Position numbers and translations under genes: made by a program
Origin: a candidate division Zixibacteria bacterium SM23_81
GTDB taxonomy: Bacteria > SM23-81
Reading direction: 5' to 3'
DNA: 30,792 nt
Assembly: GCA_001304015.1 (NCBI GenBank)
Contig: LJUY01000030.1
Coordinates: forward strand, 1-30,792
Part shown: one piece after another, positions 7,343-16,707 of the stretch
Numbering within the stretch: the stretch's first letter is position 1
How the letters are laid out: every line of letters begins with the position of its first letter
Notes under the pieces: generated by a model
Databases searched by the model: none
What the model was told of the DNA's origin: nothing
What the model saw: the letters and a program-made list of their open reading frames with translations, nothing else

Positions 7343-8551
7343 TTATTGTCTGGCGATGTAGGTATCGAGAAACTGGGAAATTTTGGTGTAGGCCTCTTTC
7401 AACACATCCTCCGGCGGTAAAAACACCACCCGGAAGTGCTGGGTGCCTGGCGCCTGGCCAAAGCCGCTGCCGGGAACCACCACCACCCCGGTCTGGGTGA
7501 TGAGTTCCCTGACGAAACTCGCATCGGACCCCTCGATCTCCAGACGAGGAAAGGCGTAAAATGCCCCCCGGGGCTTGACGCAGGATATCCCCGCACAGGA
7601 GTTCAGCATCTCGTAAGTCATGTCGCGCCGGTGCCTCAGTTTAGTTCTCATCTGATCCAAGTGACTCTGGTCACCCTCCAGGGCCGCCTTGATGGCATAC
7701 TGCTCCGGGTGGTTGGCGCACAGCCGGGCTCGCAACAGTTTGTTGATGGCCTCCACATATTCTCCAAGCACCTCAGTACGACCACTTACCACTGCCCAGC
7801 CCAACCGGAAGCCAGGGACTACATACGCTTTAGAGAGGCCGTTGAAGGTGATGACCGAGACATCCCGGTCTAAGGAGGCGATGGAGATGTGTCGTCCCTC
7901 ATCCAGCAAGAGCTTGTCGTAAATTTCGTCGGCGAAAACCACCAGGTTGTGTTCCAAGGCCAGCCTGATGATCCCCCGCATGGTCTGCTCTGTGCAAACT
8001 GATCCGGTAGGATTGTTGGGATTGATCAGGACGATGCCTCGGGTCTTCCCGTCTATTTTGCTGGAGATGTCCTCCAGGTCTGGCTGCCACTCGTTTTTTT
8101 CGTCTAGATAGTAGGGATTGAGCCGAGCGCCTAGCTTGTTCAGAATGGCCGAGTACAGGGGATATCTAGGGGTGGGGGTCAGCACGTTCTCACCATGGTT
8201 GACCAAGGCGGTGAAACAGATGTCTATGGCCTCGCTAACCCCTGTGGTGATGAAGATGTCCAGGATGTTCTCGATTCCCTTAGCACAGGCCTGCCCCTCA
8301 ATGGCCCCCAAAGCCTCTTTGATCCCCGAAGAGGGGGAATAGCCATTCATGTTGGCCCGCATAGCCTGGTAGGTGGCCTCGATGATGTGCGCGGGGGTTT
8401 GGAAGTCAAAGATGTTGGGGTCCCCGATGTTTAGGTACAGCATCTTTTTGCCCTTCTTGGCCACTTCGTTGGCCAGCACCACGATATCTCGCACCGCATA
8501 GGTAATATTTTCCGTCCTTAAGGCTGGTTTAATCTGAGAAAATGTTCCCAT
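7343..8551 (-). CDS. alaA: PLP-dependent aminotransferase, AlaA-like (class I/II)
   Basis: A 402-residue fold-type I aminotransferase. Visible landmarks are YLNIGDPNIFDF (39-50), NPNNPTG (177-183), DEIYDK (208-213), the PLP-binding K241 in GLSKAY, and R249 in the following GFRLGW, where the alpha-carboxylate arginine region lies. GLSKAY-VPGFR-GW is close to the glutamate-pyruvate aminotransferases AlaA/YfbQ, which make alanine from pyruvate and glutamate. Aspartate/tyrosine activity is also possible. A strong Shine-Dalgarno (AGGAGGAAACC) precedes the ATG. It starts 47 bases after the end of tamA and is followed closely by the amidohydrolase and peptide importer, so it may take part in using imported amino acids. 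Confidence 0.85.
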   Translation of the reverse strand: MGTFSQIKPALRTENITYAVRDIVVLANEVAKKGKKMLYLNIGDPNIFDFQTPAHIIEATYQAMRANMNGYSPSSGIKEALGAIEGQACAKGIENILDIFITTGVSEAIDICFTALVNHGENVLTPTPRYPLYSAILNKLGARLNPYYLDEKNEWQPDLEDISSKIDGKTRGIVLINPNNPTGSVCTEQTMRGIIRLALEHNLVVFADEIYDKLLLDEGRHISIASLDRDVSVITFNGLSKAYVVPGFRLGWAVVSGRTEVLGEYVEAINKLLRARLCANHPEQYAIKAALEGDQSHLDQMRTKLRHRRDMTYEMLNSCAGISCVKPRGAFYAFPRLEIEGSDASFVRELITQTGVVVVPGSGFGQAPGTQHFRVVFLPPEDVLKEAYTKISQFLDTYIARQ

Positions 8552-8598
8552 GGTTTCCTCCTCTTACCTCTAATGGAGACAGTTTGCTTCTTTCCTCT

Positions 8599-10437
8599 TT
8601 AAAAAGCGAACAGGATGGCCAGGTGCCCCCGGCCTTTGGTCTTATCCAGGTCGTCTTTCAAGGGGAATCCGCATGCCAGACGGATAGGCCCCACTGGAGT
8701 GGAAAGCCAAACTTCCAGGCCCGCAGATGACCGAAGCTGGTCAAAGGCGGCTTTGCGCGGCCGATCCCAAACATTGCCCATGTCGAAAAAGAGGCTGCCT
8801 CCCAGGCGCCACCAGAGGAGCCTTCTCAATTCCACATTGAAAAGAAACAATCCCTTCCCGCCCAGAGGATTGCCCGACAGATCCAGCATCCCCAAGGAGC
8901 GCTCGGCAAATCCTCGAACGGTGTTGGCTCCTCCGGCGTAGAAGCGAACATCCGGGGGAACCTCGGTGCCTTGACTGTGCTCCTCGGCCCAACCCAGCTT
9001 CACCCGGGAGGCCAAGACGGCACGTTTGAGCAGAACCTGATACCGATTCCAGGAAAACATATTCTTCACATAGTGGTCATCTCCCCCCAGTGGCCCCCCC
9101 ACGAATTCCGTGAAGATTCGCGCAAGCGATCCTCTGGCAGGCTCAAAGACGTGGTCGCGTGTATCTCTCTCCCAAGAGAGAGACACATTGCGACGTATGC
9201 GCTCGCCGGCTGCCTTGCGCAATATCTCAGCCACCTCTGGCTCAAGCCCAAAGATGTCCACCCTCTCATACTTCAATGTCAGCCAGGCTCTGGAAAACCA
9301 GCCCAGCTCACGGCTGAGGCGAAACTCCCCCCCAAATCGTTGAATTCGATATCCCCGCCCTTTCGAGCTGAGGCCGGGCTCATAATAAAGACTCATGGTG
9401 GCCGGCATCCTGCCGCCTAAAAACCACGGCTCGGTGTATGTGAACTCGAAACGGTTTTTCAGATTTTCCCACTCGGTAAACACTCGAAAGGTGGCGATAG
9501 CCCTGAGTGAAAGCTTCCTGCCCGTGGCGAAAAGATTCTTGTGTCCCCACTCGGCTGTCACATCGCTGGTCATGTCGTACTCCTCATGCTGGCCCATATC
9601 GGTTTTCAATCCCATCCAACGCATGGGCTTCTCCTGCAGAGTGATAGCCACATCGGGGTGAAGGGAATCTCCTGGCTCACTTTCCAGCTGGGCGTTGACG
9701 TAGCTGAACAATCCAGTGCTATAAATCCGCTGTTGACTGTCAAGAATGGCCGACCTATTGTACAAGTCGCCTGGCTGAAAGGTAAGCTCTCGTCGAACCA
9801 CGAAAGCCTTCACCTTTCTCAATCCGACATAACGGGTGCGACCCAAATGCACTGGCGGTCCCTCTCGGATGTGAAACTTCACCTGAGCCTCGGTACCCTC
9901 CCGTTCGACTTCACCGGTAACTTGAACATAGGGATGCCCCTCATCTCCATATCTTTGGGCAATTGACCTGGCATCCAGGTTCAAAAGGGAGAGGTCCAGG
10001 GGCTGGCCCACTTGGGTGTAAAGGTCTCGCCGCAGCTGCTGGGAACTCATCGTCTCGTTGCCGCTCAGCACCACCCGTTCCACCGAGGTTCTGGAACCTT
10101 CTTTGATATGAACCCGCAAGGACAGTTTGTCCGAATCCTCAAGGGGAATTTCTTTGGCCGTCACGTCACAGTCCAAAAAGCCGTTTTTATGATAAAACGC
10201 CTCGATATTGGCCAGGTCCAACTGCAGGTCCCGTTTCACAAAAGGACGTTCCTTATACCAGCTGCTTCCCTTGGACCTCATCAGTTTTTTGATCTGCCCA
10301 TCGGAGAAGGCCTGGTTGCCTTCGATGTGAATTCTCTTCAAGGTGTAGCCCCGAGCCTGGTCCACTTGGGCCGCTAGGACCAGCAGGGTGATGGTCAGAG
10401 ACATAAACCGGATCCAGCTTTTCTTGAATATGCTCAT
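8599..10437 (-). CDS. tamA: Omp85-family outer-membrane assembly protein, TamA-like
   Basis: A 612-residue outer-membrane protein. Residues 1-30 are a signal peptide. Three POTRA-like modules follow (about 31-112, 113-192 and 195-270; the first opens YTLKRIHIEGNQAFS). Then comes a C-terminal Omp85 barrel (about 275-612) with the lumen-loop VRGF motif at 507-510 and a terminal aromatic beta-signal (...HLAILFAF). Three POTRAs, rather than the five of typical BamA, and the tamB gene 40 bases upstream make TamA the best call: it works with TamB to insert or move material to the outer membrane. Shine-Dalgarno GGAG lies about 11 bases before the ATG. A second BamA-like role cannot be excluded from this window. 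Confidence 0.85.
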   Translation of the reverse strand: MSIFKKSWIRFMSLTITLLVLAAQVDQARGYTLKRIHIEGNQAFSDGQIKKLMRSKGSSWYKERPFVKRDLQLDLANIEAFYHKNGFLDCDVTAKEIPLEDSDKLSLRVHIKEGSRTSVERVVLSGNETMSSQQLRRDLYTQVGQPLDLSLLNLDARSIAQRYGDEGHPYVQVTGEVEREGTEAQVKFHIREGPPVHLGRTRYVGLRKVKAFVVRRELTFQPGDLYNRSAILDSQQRIYSTGLFSYVNAQLESEPGDSLHPDVAITLQEKPMRWMGLKTDMGQHEEYDMTSDVTAEWGHKNLFATGRKLSLRAIATFRVFTEWENLKNRFEFTYTEPWFLGGRMPATMSLYYEPGLSSKGRGYRIQRFGGEFRLSRELGWFSRAWLTLKYERVDIFGLEPEVAEILRKAAGERIRRNVSLSWERDTRDHVFEPARGSLARIFTEFVGGPLGGDDHYVKNMFSWNRYQVLLKRAVLASRVKLGWAEEHSQGTEVPPDVRFYAGGANTVRGFAERSLGMLDLSGNPLGGKGLFLFNVELRRLLWWRLGGSLFFDMGNVWDRPRKAAFDQLRSSAGLEVWLSTPVGPIRLACGFPLKDDLDKTKGRGHLAILFAF

Positions 10438-10477
10438 GTGGCCAATTCTCCAAATGACGGGCCAGGTTTATAAAGCC

Positions 10478-13400
10478 TCAATAATCCCACTTAAAACTGA
10501 GACCCAATCGGTAGAGACCCTGCACGTCCCGGTTTCCCTGCAAAGAAAGCTTTTTGCTCAAACTGTACTCCACCCCTACCTGCTCTCCGCTCTCCTGAGA
10601 GAGACTTCTTGAATATTCCACGTAAATTTGAGGGAGCAGGTAGGTCCCCACGGTGATCTCCGCCCTCTTGAGATCCAGCCCTCCCGATGGACCCGTTTTT
10701 ATCTTAAAGGTCTCAACTCCTAAGGTGCCGCCTGCTTTACGATTAAGCTCCTCCTGCAGATAGGCGCCGAAGAGGTCCACCGCCTGAGAGGCCATCATCT
10801 CTCCAGCACCCACGGTGTCTAGGCCGGCGGGGCTTCGGCGGAGAGTCAGCATTTTGATGAGATCCCCTTCATTATAGCCGGAGGGAGAACTAAGTGTGAC
10901 GGTTGGAGATTGCATTCTGCCCTCTACGGTCAAATCTACACGATCATGATTCACCTCGGTCCAGGCCTGCAAATTCAATTGCGGATTTATCTCGGCCACC
11001 TCATCGAAGGTCACTTGACCCCGCTGAATCCGAAAGTTCTGTCCATAGAAAAAGTAGCTGCCCCGAATGGTCTCCAGGTCTCCCAACAGGCTGAGCTGAC
11101 CCTCCTGTTGAAGCACGCGCATCTGACCTCGCAATTCGATGTTGGCCGACTCATTTCGCACCCAGCAGTTCTTGGGAATCTGAATCGTCAGGTCCAATCC
11201 ATAGGCCGGCGGCTCCGAGGGGCCGGCCACTTTTGGGGCCGAAGCAAACGACCTGCTGATCAAACAGCGGGTTAAGTCGATCTGTCCGCTGAGCTGGGGC
11301 ATCCTCTCCCCCCTCACCCGCAGATGGGCATCCAGCTCAGCCTCGACCATCTCCTCCCGATAATCTACATAGAGCCTTTTGCCCTTTATCACCAGATCGT
11401 ACGCTAGGTCGGCCAAGTTAATCCTGCCGAAGGCCTCAAACCGTCCCCTCTTTTTCGAACCGAAAAGTTTTGCCCACAGCCGTTTGAGTAGATTTCTCTC
11501 CCGAATGGGGGTTTCTCCCTTGAATTCGTCAATCACCAGAAAAGAACCATCCAGATGGGCCTGAACGCCCAACTTCTGGATGGAGTTGCCCATGGCGGCC
11601 AGCTTGAGGGTGCCGTTTTGCAGGTGAAAGAAGCCCTGGTACTGTGGCTGGTTGGGCGTACCAGCGGCCGAAAAGCGCAGCGAAAAGGGACCATCCAGAC
11701 GTTCCACATCGCCGATCAGCAAAGGCAAAAAACTCAGGGAGTTTCCCTCGCCGGTGAGGGCTAGATCCCAGTTCTCATGGGACAATAGTTTCCCGCGAGG
11801 CAAATCTAAGGACATATAACCCCCTCCCCGAAGGAGGGTGTCCTCCCGGCGAATATGAAAATCCTCTACCTTCAAGCGACGGCCGCTATAAGCCAACTCG
11901 GCCTGGAGCTGGTCAAAGGTCATGTCATCGAAACTGCCTCCCTCCCATTGCAGATCGGCCTTCAACATGGGGGCCTCTGTAGATCCCTCCAGGGTCACGT
12001 CAAGAGAGACCGGGCCAGAGAGCTGGTGCCCCAGCGGCAACAGCCCAGAGATAGGCTCCATGTTCACATCACGAAGTTCCGCCCACCCCTGAATTTGGGA
12101 GCCCGGGCCCACAGTCCCCTGAACACGCAGGGAGCCCGTCTCCAGAAGCAGCTCTGATTCCTCAAGATGGAGGAGACCATCGTTCAAAGAGAACCTCAAG
12201 GGGCCTGAGTTGGTAAAGTCATATTGCCGATACCGCCCTCTGAGAGGGTCCACATGAGCCTCCAGCCCACCTTCGATGAGATTGAGCTCCGCAGCTGTGG
12301 TCATTCGCACCTCGGGGCTTTCCAGGATCAGCGAATCCACATACACCCTGCTGCCTGCGAATCTTCCCAGAGCTTGTCCCCTTTCGATGGCCAGATTGCC
12401 GAGTTGACCGTCGAAAAATCGAAGGGAGAAGAAACCCTCCTCACGGGAGACGGCCCCGCTCAAGCCAAAGTTCCCGCGGACTCGCTGTAGCCTTTGGCCC
12501 TGGTGATGAAGATCCATCAGTCGCAACTGGCCAGCCAGGGCCGGGTCGGTGACGGGCCCCAGAGCCCGGAAGTGCGCCTGTAGAGAGCCCGATAGGCCGG
12601 GTCGGTCTAGCAAACTGCCCACGTCCACCACAACCACCTGAGCCCAGGCATCCAAGTTTCGCTGGGCATCCAGGGATCCGGCCAGATACAGATGGGCTCC
12701 CTCCACGTCTAGCTCCAGCCCCTGATCCAATGTCCAGACACCTCGATCAAATCGAATCTGCCCGCGGAGGCTGTGAAAGGAGCGACCAGCTATGACTCCT
12801 TCGTGCAGATCCAGGTTGACGCTGGCCCGTAACGTCTGGCCGGGGAGTCCCGCTCCCGAAACCAGAAGGCGACCGGTCAGCTGAGAGGGAGGGACCTGGT
12901 CCAGAAAGGCTGAGAGATCCACCCCCTGAAGAAACAGATCCACTCCAAATCCAGGATTCTCCACCATTGTCTGCACATGTCCTCGTCCTTTGAGGTCGCC
13001 ACCAGGGCTTTTCATGGAAAGATCATCCAGCTCCAGCCTATCCCCCCGCCAGGAGAATTCAGTTTTCAGATCCTGGATGTCATAGCCTGCGGCCTGACCC
13101 CCTATGTGCACCTTCCCCGTCCAATTGCCAACCTGGCCCTGCACCCGGCCGGTAAGAACCAGCTCTCCGGGTGGCAGCTCCCCTCTCCCCAGAGCCAGGC
13201 CCAACTCTCCCAGGGAGAGGGAATCGGCTCGGACCTCCAGGGAACAGGAAAGGGCGGGTTTCATCGACAGCCAGCCGGAGAGGTTCAGCCGGGAGGCCCC
13301 GCTTTGCACCTGCAGCCGGGACATCCTGATCGCCTCTGGAGAGACAATCAGGTCTGCGGAAAGTATGCGCACAGCCAGATCCCTCTGGGGCAGCACAAGA

Positions 13401-13960
13401 TGGCATCGAGGAATCTGCACCTGGAGTTGATGATTCCCTCCCCGAAGGGACATGGTCAGGCCCAGGCTGTCCACCAGCAGTCCAGCGGGACTTTCCAGCC
13501 GACCGGCGGTGATGGTCAGATGATGGACCTCGAAAGCTGGTATGGTCGGCATCATCGTGAATGCCGCCGAGGAATCCGCTGCCGCCACCTGAGAGGCCGA
13601 TTCGGCGGCCTCCATCACATAAATAACCGGCTCTTGGATGCCCACTCTGTGGAGCTGCCAACTTCCCCGAGCCAATTGGCGCCAGTCATACTGAAGAGAG
13701 ATGGCCTCTACCTTTGCTCCAAAGCGGCCATTCCTCATCCGAACCTCTACATCCTCGATAGAAAGCCCGTAAAAGAGGCTTCCGCCTACATCGCCGATGT
13801 GAATGTCGGCGCCTAGAGGCTCCTCAAGGAACTGATCCACGACCCAATTGGCCAACCAATTGGGCAGAGGCGTGAACAGCATGGCCAAAAACGCACAGAG
13901 AGAGAGCGCCATGATGCCCAAGACGATGAGGAATATGACTCTGCGTGCTTTTACAGACAT
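10478..13960 (-). CDS. tamB: AsmA-like/TamB translocation and assembly protein
   Basis: An 1160-residue protein with one N-terminal transmembrane anchor (about residues 7-30) and a long periplasmic body of repeating beta-strand segments, as in TamB/YhdP 'bridge' proteins. The C-terminal ~350 residues carry DUF490/TamB features: SLLGDLETIRGSYFFYGQNF, VTFDEVAEINPQLNLQA, and the end TVGTYLLPQIYVEYSRSL...LGLSFKWDY. TamB spans the periplasm, forms a hydrophobic groove, and partners TamA in outer-membrane protein or phospholipid delivery. The length is close to the usual 1200-1400. No clear Shine-Dalgarno is seen at this ATG, although the frame fits the anchor well. It follows LdcA by about 160 bases, the largest gap in this run. 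Confidence 0.87.
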   Translation of the reverse strand: MSVKARRVIFLIVLGIMALSLCAFLAMLFTPLPNWLANWVVDQFLEEPLGADIHIGDVGGSLFYGLSIEDVEVRMRNGRFGAKVEAISLQYDWRQLARGSWQLHRVGIQEPVIYVMEAAESASQVAAADSSAAFTMMPTIPAFEVHHLTITAGRLESPAGLLVDSLGLTMSLRGGNHQLQVQIPRCHLVLPQRDLAVRILSADLIVSPEAIRMSRLQVQSGASRLNLSGWLSMKPALSCSLEVRADSLSLGELGLALGRGELPPGELVLTGRVQGQVGNWTGKVHIGGQAAGYDIQDLKTEFSWRGDRLELDDLSMKSPGGDLKGRGHVQTMVENPGFGVDLFLQGVDLSAFLDQVPPSQLTGRLLVSGAGLPGQTLRASVNLDLHEGVIAGRSFHSLRGQIRFDRGVWTLDQGLELDVEGAHLYLAGSLDAQRNLDAWAQVVVVDVGSLLDRPGLSGSLQAHFRALGPVTDPALAGQLRLMDLHHQGQRLQRVRGNFGLSGAVSREEGFFSLRFFDGQLGNLAIERGQALGRFAGSRVYVDSLILESPEVRMTTAAELNLIEGGLEAHVDPLRGRYRQYDFTNSGPLRFSLNDGLLHLEESELLLETGSLRVQGTVGPGSQIQGWAELRDVNMEPISGLLPLGHQLSGPVSLDVTLEGSTEAPMLKADLQWEGGSFDDMTFDQLQAELAYSGRRLKVEDFHIRREDTLLRGGGYMSLDLPRGKLLSHENWDLALTGEGNSLSFLPLLIGDVERLDGPFSLRFSAAGTPNQPQYQGFFHLQNGTLKLAAMGNSIQKLGVQAHLDGSFLVIDEFKGETPIRERNLLKRLWAKLFGSKKRGRFEAFGRINLADLAYDLVIKGKRLYVDYREEMVEAELDAHLRVRGERMPQLSGQIDLTRCLISRSFASAPKVAGPSEPPAYGLDLTIQIPKNCWVRNESANIELRGQMRVLQQEGQLSLLGDLETIRGSYFFYGQNFRIQRGQVTFDEVAEINPQLNLQAWTEVNHDRVDLTVEGRMQSPTVTLSSPSGYNEGDLIKMLTLRRSPAGLDTVGAGEMMASQAVDLFGAYLQEELNRKAGGTLGVETFKIKTGPSGGLDLKRAEITVGTYLLPQIYVEYSRSLSQESGEQVGVEYSLSKKLSLQGNRDVQGLYRLGLSFKWDY

Positions 13961-14118
13961 AACGAGTTTTGGGCTTTAGAGATGAGCCAGCATGGACCTA
14001 TCGTAGTTGCGCCATTTAAATTTGCAGCAGAAGGACGGAAAGGTCAAGGGGAAAGTGAGAGAAGAGGAGATGATGTCTCGATGGCCACGAGGTGGCTGGA
14101 TGTGTCGACCTACATATC
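13961..14118. other. Intergenic gap between LD-carboxypeptidase and tamB
   Basis: This 158-base gap is the widest in the leftward run. On the minus strand it holds a TTGACC and an AT-rich TTTAAAT, but their spacing (21 bases) is poor for a sigma70 promoter. It may be where tamB-tamA gain a separate promoter. I see no gene, terminator or repeat in it. Confidence 0.4.
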
Positions 14119-15066
14119 TCAACACACCGCGGCTTCCAATATCTCAAGTACACCCTGGTTGGCATCCAGGGTGGCCTGCACGCCCTGAGGGAGCGTGGCC
14201 TTATAGCGGCCATGGCCGAAGCCGAGACCACTCAGCACGGGAACCCCCAGGTCTCCAAGCCGATCCCGTAGGACCTCTTGGCAGCTCAAGGATGAGGTGA
14301 AGGCGGATCTGTCTTTTCTGGGCTCACAGTTGGGGCACTGGCCAATGGCGATGCCGGCAACATCATTTAGTTTCGCTGATAATCGCAGCTGAGTGAGATA
14401 TCGATCCATCCGATAGGGTTCCTCATCCACGTCTTCCACAAAGAGGATGGTCCCCTCCAAATCGGGCTCATATGGGGTGCCCAGCAGGGAGACCAAGACC
14501 GACAAACATCCCCCCACCAGAGAACCCGTGGCTTTGCCATGCCGAATGACCGCCAGCTCACTTTCCTCAGGATTAACTCCGATGGGCCTAGGTGGACGAG
14601 CCTGGGTCAGAACCTCTAACATCCGCTCTCGATCGTCTTTAAGAAAGTCTTGGGCCATTTCCGTCGTCACCATGGGACCATAGAATGTGACCAGTCCGAT
14701 CATCTTGAGAAAGGCCAGCTCCAGAACGGTGATATCGCTGTAGCCCATGAAGATCTTAGGATTTTTCTCCAAAGCCTCAAAGTTCAACCAAGGCAAAAGT
14801 CGAGCGGCACCATATCCCCCCCGCACACAGAAGATCGCCTCCACGGCCTCGTCGGCAAACATCTCGTTGAGATCTTTGGCTCGGGCCTCGTCGTGGCCAG
14901 CTAGATACCCCTGGCAGTCCATGAGATGACGACCCAGCCGCACCCGAAAGCCCAACTCCTGCAGGGTCCGGTGACCCCTGTGTAGAAAGCTGGCATGGGA
15001 TGGCGGGCTGGCGGGAGCCACCAGCCCGATGAGAGAATCAGACTTCAGTCTGGGAGGTTTGATCAT
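14119..15066 (-). CDS. ldcA: Muramoyltetrapeptide LD-carboxypeptidase, peptidase S66
   Basis: A 315-residue S66 serine peptidase, the usual size for LdcA/MccF. The Ser-Glu-His triad is visible: Ser110 in MGYSDIT, Glu211 in LFVEDVDEEPYRMDR, and His285 in GFGHGRYKATLPQG. The N-terminal KSDSLIGLVAPASP and FCVRGGYGAARLLP are family-typical. LdcA removes the terminal D-Ala from muropeptide tetrapeptides during peptidoglycan recycling. MccF relatives instead inactivate peptidyl-nucleotide toxins, and sequence alone does not fully separate them. The envelope-related neighbours (tamB/tamA, LysM-M23) favour peptidoglycan recycling. No clear Shine-Dalgarno is seen. The start is placed at MIKPPRLKSD because the family begins just before the SLIGLVAP strand. 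Confidence 0.87.
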   Translation of the reverse strand: MIKPPRLKSDSLIGLVAPASPPSHASFLHRGHRTLQELGFRVRLGRHLMDCQGYLAGHDEARAKDLNEMFADEAVEAIFCVRGGYGAARLLPWLNFEALEKNPKIFMGYSDITVLELAFLKMIGLVTFYGPMVTTEMAQDFLKDDRERMLEVLTQARPPRPIGVNPEESELAVIRHGKATGSLVGGCLSVLVSLLGTPYEPDLEGTILFVEDVDEEPYRMDRYLTQLRLSAKLNDVAGIAIGQCPNCEPRKDRSAFTSSLSCQEVLRDRLGDLGVPVLSGLGFGHGRYKATLPQGVQATLDANQGVLEILEAAVC

Positions 15067-15116
15067 GAGCGCATTTGTGTTGTGGAATTCCCATTGTCTT
15101 TGGTGAACTCAGTGAC

Positions 15117-15860
15117 TCAGAGCACGACCAGCTGATGATCCCGGGTGAAGTACTTCCTGATGACCAGGAGAGCGATGCTCAGGCTGGCGATAAGCGCCGC
15201 AGCGACCAGCATGTACATAATGATGAGTTGTATCTTCACCGCATCCAAGGGTTGCGCACCGGCCAGAATCATGCCGGTCATAGCCCCTGGAAATTGGATC
15301 AGGCCAACGATCTTCAGGGTGTCCACCAGAGGAACCATGGCCGCTCTCACCGCGGCTCGAATGACGTGCTGAGCTGCTTGACTAGAGGTGGCCCCCAGAG
15401 CAAGAGCCGCCTCCACCTCCCCCGCCCGGGAGGTCAGCTCCGACCGCAACCTCTCTAAAGCCAGAGAGCAGGTGCGGGTGGCATTTCCGATGGTCATGCC
15501 GGCGAGGGGAATCAGATAGCGGGGCTGGGTGGCAATGATCCCCAGGCCGATCAAAAGGCCCAGCGTAGCGAAAGTACCCAATCCGATGGCACATGTGGCT
15601 ATAAGAAACCTCCCCCTCAGGCTCTTGGCCCGCCGGCTGGAGGTTTGCCCCCCTATAAGAACCATGATCAACAGAAGAACAAAAACCAGCTCTAGCCTGT
15701 GGAGGTCAAATATGAAGTTCAGCAGATAGCCAATGGCCATCAGCTGAGCAAAAGCTCGCAGCGTGCCCAGCAGGATGTCCCGTTCCAGGTTGAGACCCTT
15801 AACCCGGGAAAGAGCCACGGCGATGGCCACCAGGACCAAGGCCAGGACCACGTCAACCAT
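15117..15860 (-). CDS. fetB: FetB-type (UPF0014) ABC transporter permease
   Basis: A 247-residue multi-span membrane protein of the UPF0014/FetB family. It has hydrophobic segments throughout and the family-typical stretches IPLAGMTIGNA (about 136-146), ALALGAT near 168, and GLIQFPGAMTGMILAGA (about 205-221). In E. coli FetAB is linked to iron export and oxidative-stress resistance; plant relatives (STAR2/ALS3) are linked to aluminium tolerance. A strong Shine-Dalgarno (AGGAGG) precedes the ATG. The start overlaps the end of the ATPase gene by 8 bases, a normal arrangement for a two-component transporter. The transported solute is not proven here. Confidence 0.87.
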   Translation of the reverse strand: MVDVVLALVLVAIAVALSRVKGLNLERDILLGTLRAFAQLMAIGYLLNFIFDLHRLELVFVLLLIMVLIGGQTSSRRAKSLRGRFLIATCAIGLGTFATLGLLIGLGIIATQPRYLIPLAGMTIGNATRTCSLALERLRSELTSRAGEVEAALALGATSSQAAQHVIRAAVRAAMVPLVDTLKIVGLIQFPGAMTGMILAGAQPLDAVKIQLIIMYMLVAAALIASLSIALLVIRKYFTRDHQLVVL

Positions 15861-16623
15861 GCTTCTCCTCCTTCCAGAGGCCGGCGCAAAACCTCCTGGT
15901 CAGATCCGATTGCGGCTGGGTGAAAAGGGCTTCGGTCTCACTCAGCTCTACCATATGCCCGTCGATGAGCAACATGGTTCGCTGGCCAACCCTCCTCACT
16001 TGCTCGAGGTCGTGAGAGACGAAAAGAACGGTGAGCCTTCGCTCCACAGCCAACCGAGCAATAAGCCGCTCCATGGCCAGGGTGGCCGAGAGGTCTAGAG
16101 CTGAGGTGGGCTCATCCAAGAGCAAAATCGCGGGCCCGTTGGCCAGGGCTCGAGCCAAGCAAACCCGTTGCTGCTGGCCAACAGACAGGTCTTGAGTTCT
16201 CCTGCCCAACAGATCTGGGGACAGCCCCACCGCGGCAAGGCAGGTTTCGGCAAGCCCATCCAAGCCCGTCTTGGTGCCATGAAGTTTGGGTCCATAGATG
16301 ACATTCTCTCGTACCGTTCCTGGGAAAAAAGCGGGAAGTTGAAAGACCATGCCCACATCTCTCCTCAGGGCAATAACGTCTATGGATGAGGCCAGATGTC
16401 CATCCAGCATGATGTGCCCCTGGGAGGGATCCTCCAGCCGATTGACCAGTCGCAGGAGGGTGGACTTCCCCGCTCCCGAGGGACCCAGGATGGTAAAGAC
16501 CTCGGCATCTTCCACCTGAAAGGTCAGGTCTCTCAGCACCACCTGCTGGCGCCAGAGGCTATTCTGACTGTCGTAATATTTCCTGGTCTTGCCTACTCCT
16601 TCAAAAACAATCCGCATGGGCAT
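15853..16623 (-). CDS. fetA: FetA-type ABC transporter ATP-binding protein
   Basis: ATPase partner of the adjacent FetB permease. All ABC motifs are present in order: Walker A GPSGAGKST, Q-loop VFQLPAFF, signature LSVGQQQRV, Walker B ILLLDEPTSALD and switch VSHD. I place the start at the ATG at 16623 (MPMRIVFEGVG), giving about 256 residues, because homology-like sequence begins there. The frame also has a GTG at 16677 (274 residues) with a GGGAG upstream, so the longer form is possible. It begins 30-85 bases after glgA, in the same direction. The gene pair probably exports a metal ion such as iron, but phosphate- or lipid-type roles cannot be excluded. Confidence 0.85.
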   Translation of the reverse strand: MPMRIVFEGVGKTRKYYDSQNSLWRQQVVLRDLTFQVEDAEVFTILGPSGAGKSTLLRLVNRLEDPSQGHIMLDGHLASSIDVIALRRDVGMVFQLPAFFPGTVRENVIYGPKLHGTKTGLDGLAETCLAAVGLSPDLLGRRTQDLSVGQQQRVCLARALANGPAILLLDEPTSALDLSATLAMERLIARLAVERRLTVLFVSHDLEQVRRVGQRTMLLIDGHMVELSETEALFTQPQSDLTRRFCAGLWKEEKHG

Positions 16624-16707
16624 ATCCGTCCGGGTAGAGGCTGATAAGCAAAAAGAAACGGGGAGCTCTCTAGTCACCCCGTCTCCCGTCTAAAATCGCC
16701 CACGGCC

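Noticed and set aside
12977-13816. A 279-codon rightward frame inside tamB
   Set aside because: Antisense shadow of a long GC-rich gene; composition full of Gln/His/Pro and no domain.
13982-14118. Possible promoter for tamB-tamA (TTGACC and TTTAAA on the minus strand)
   Set aside because: The spacing of about 21 bases is outside the usual range, and no better pair was found.
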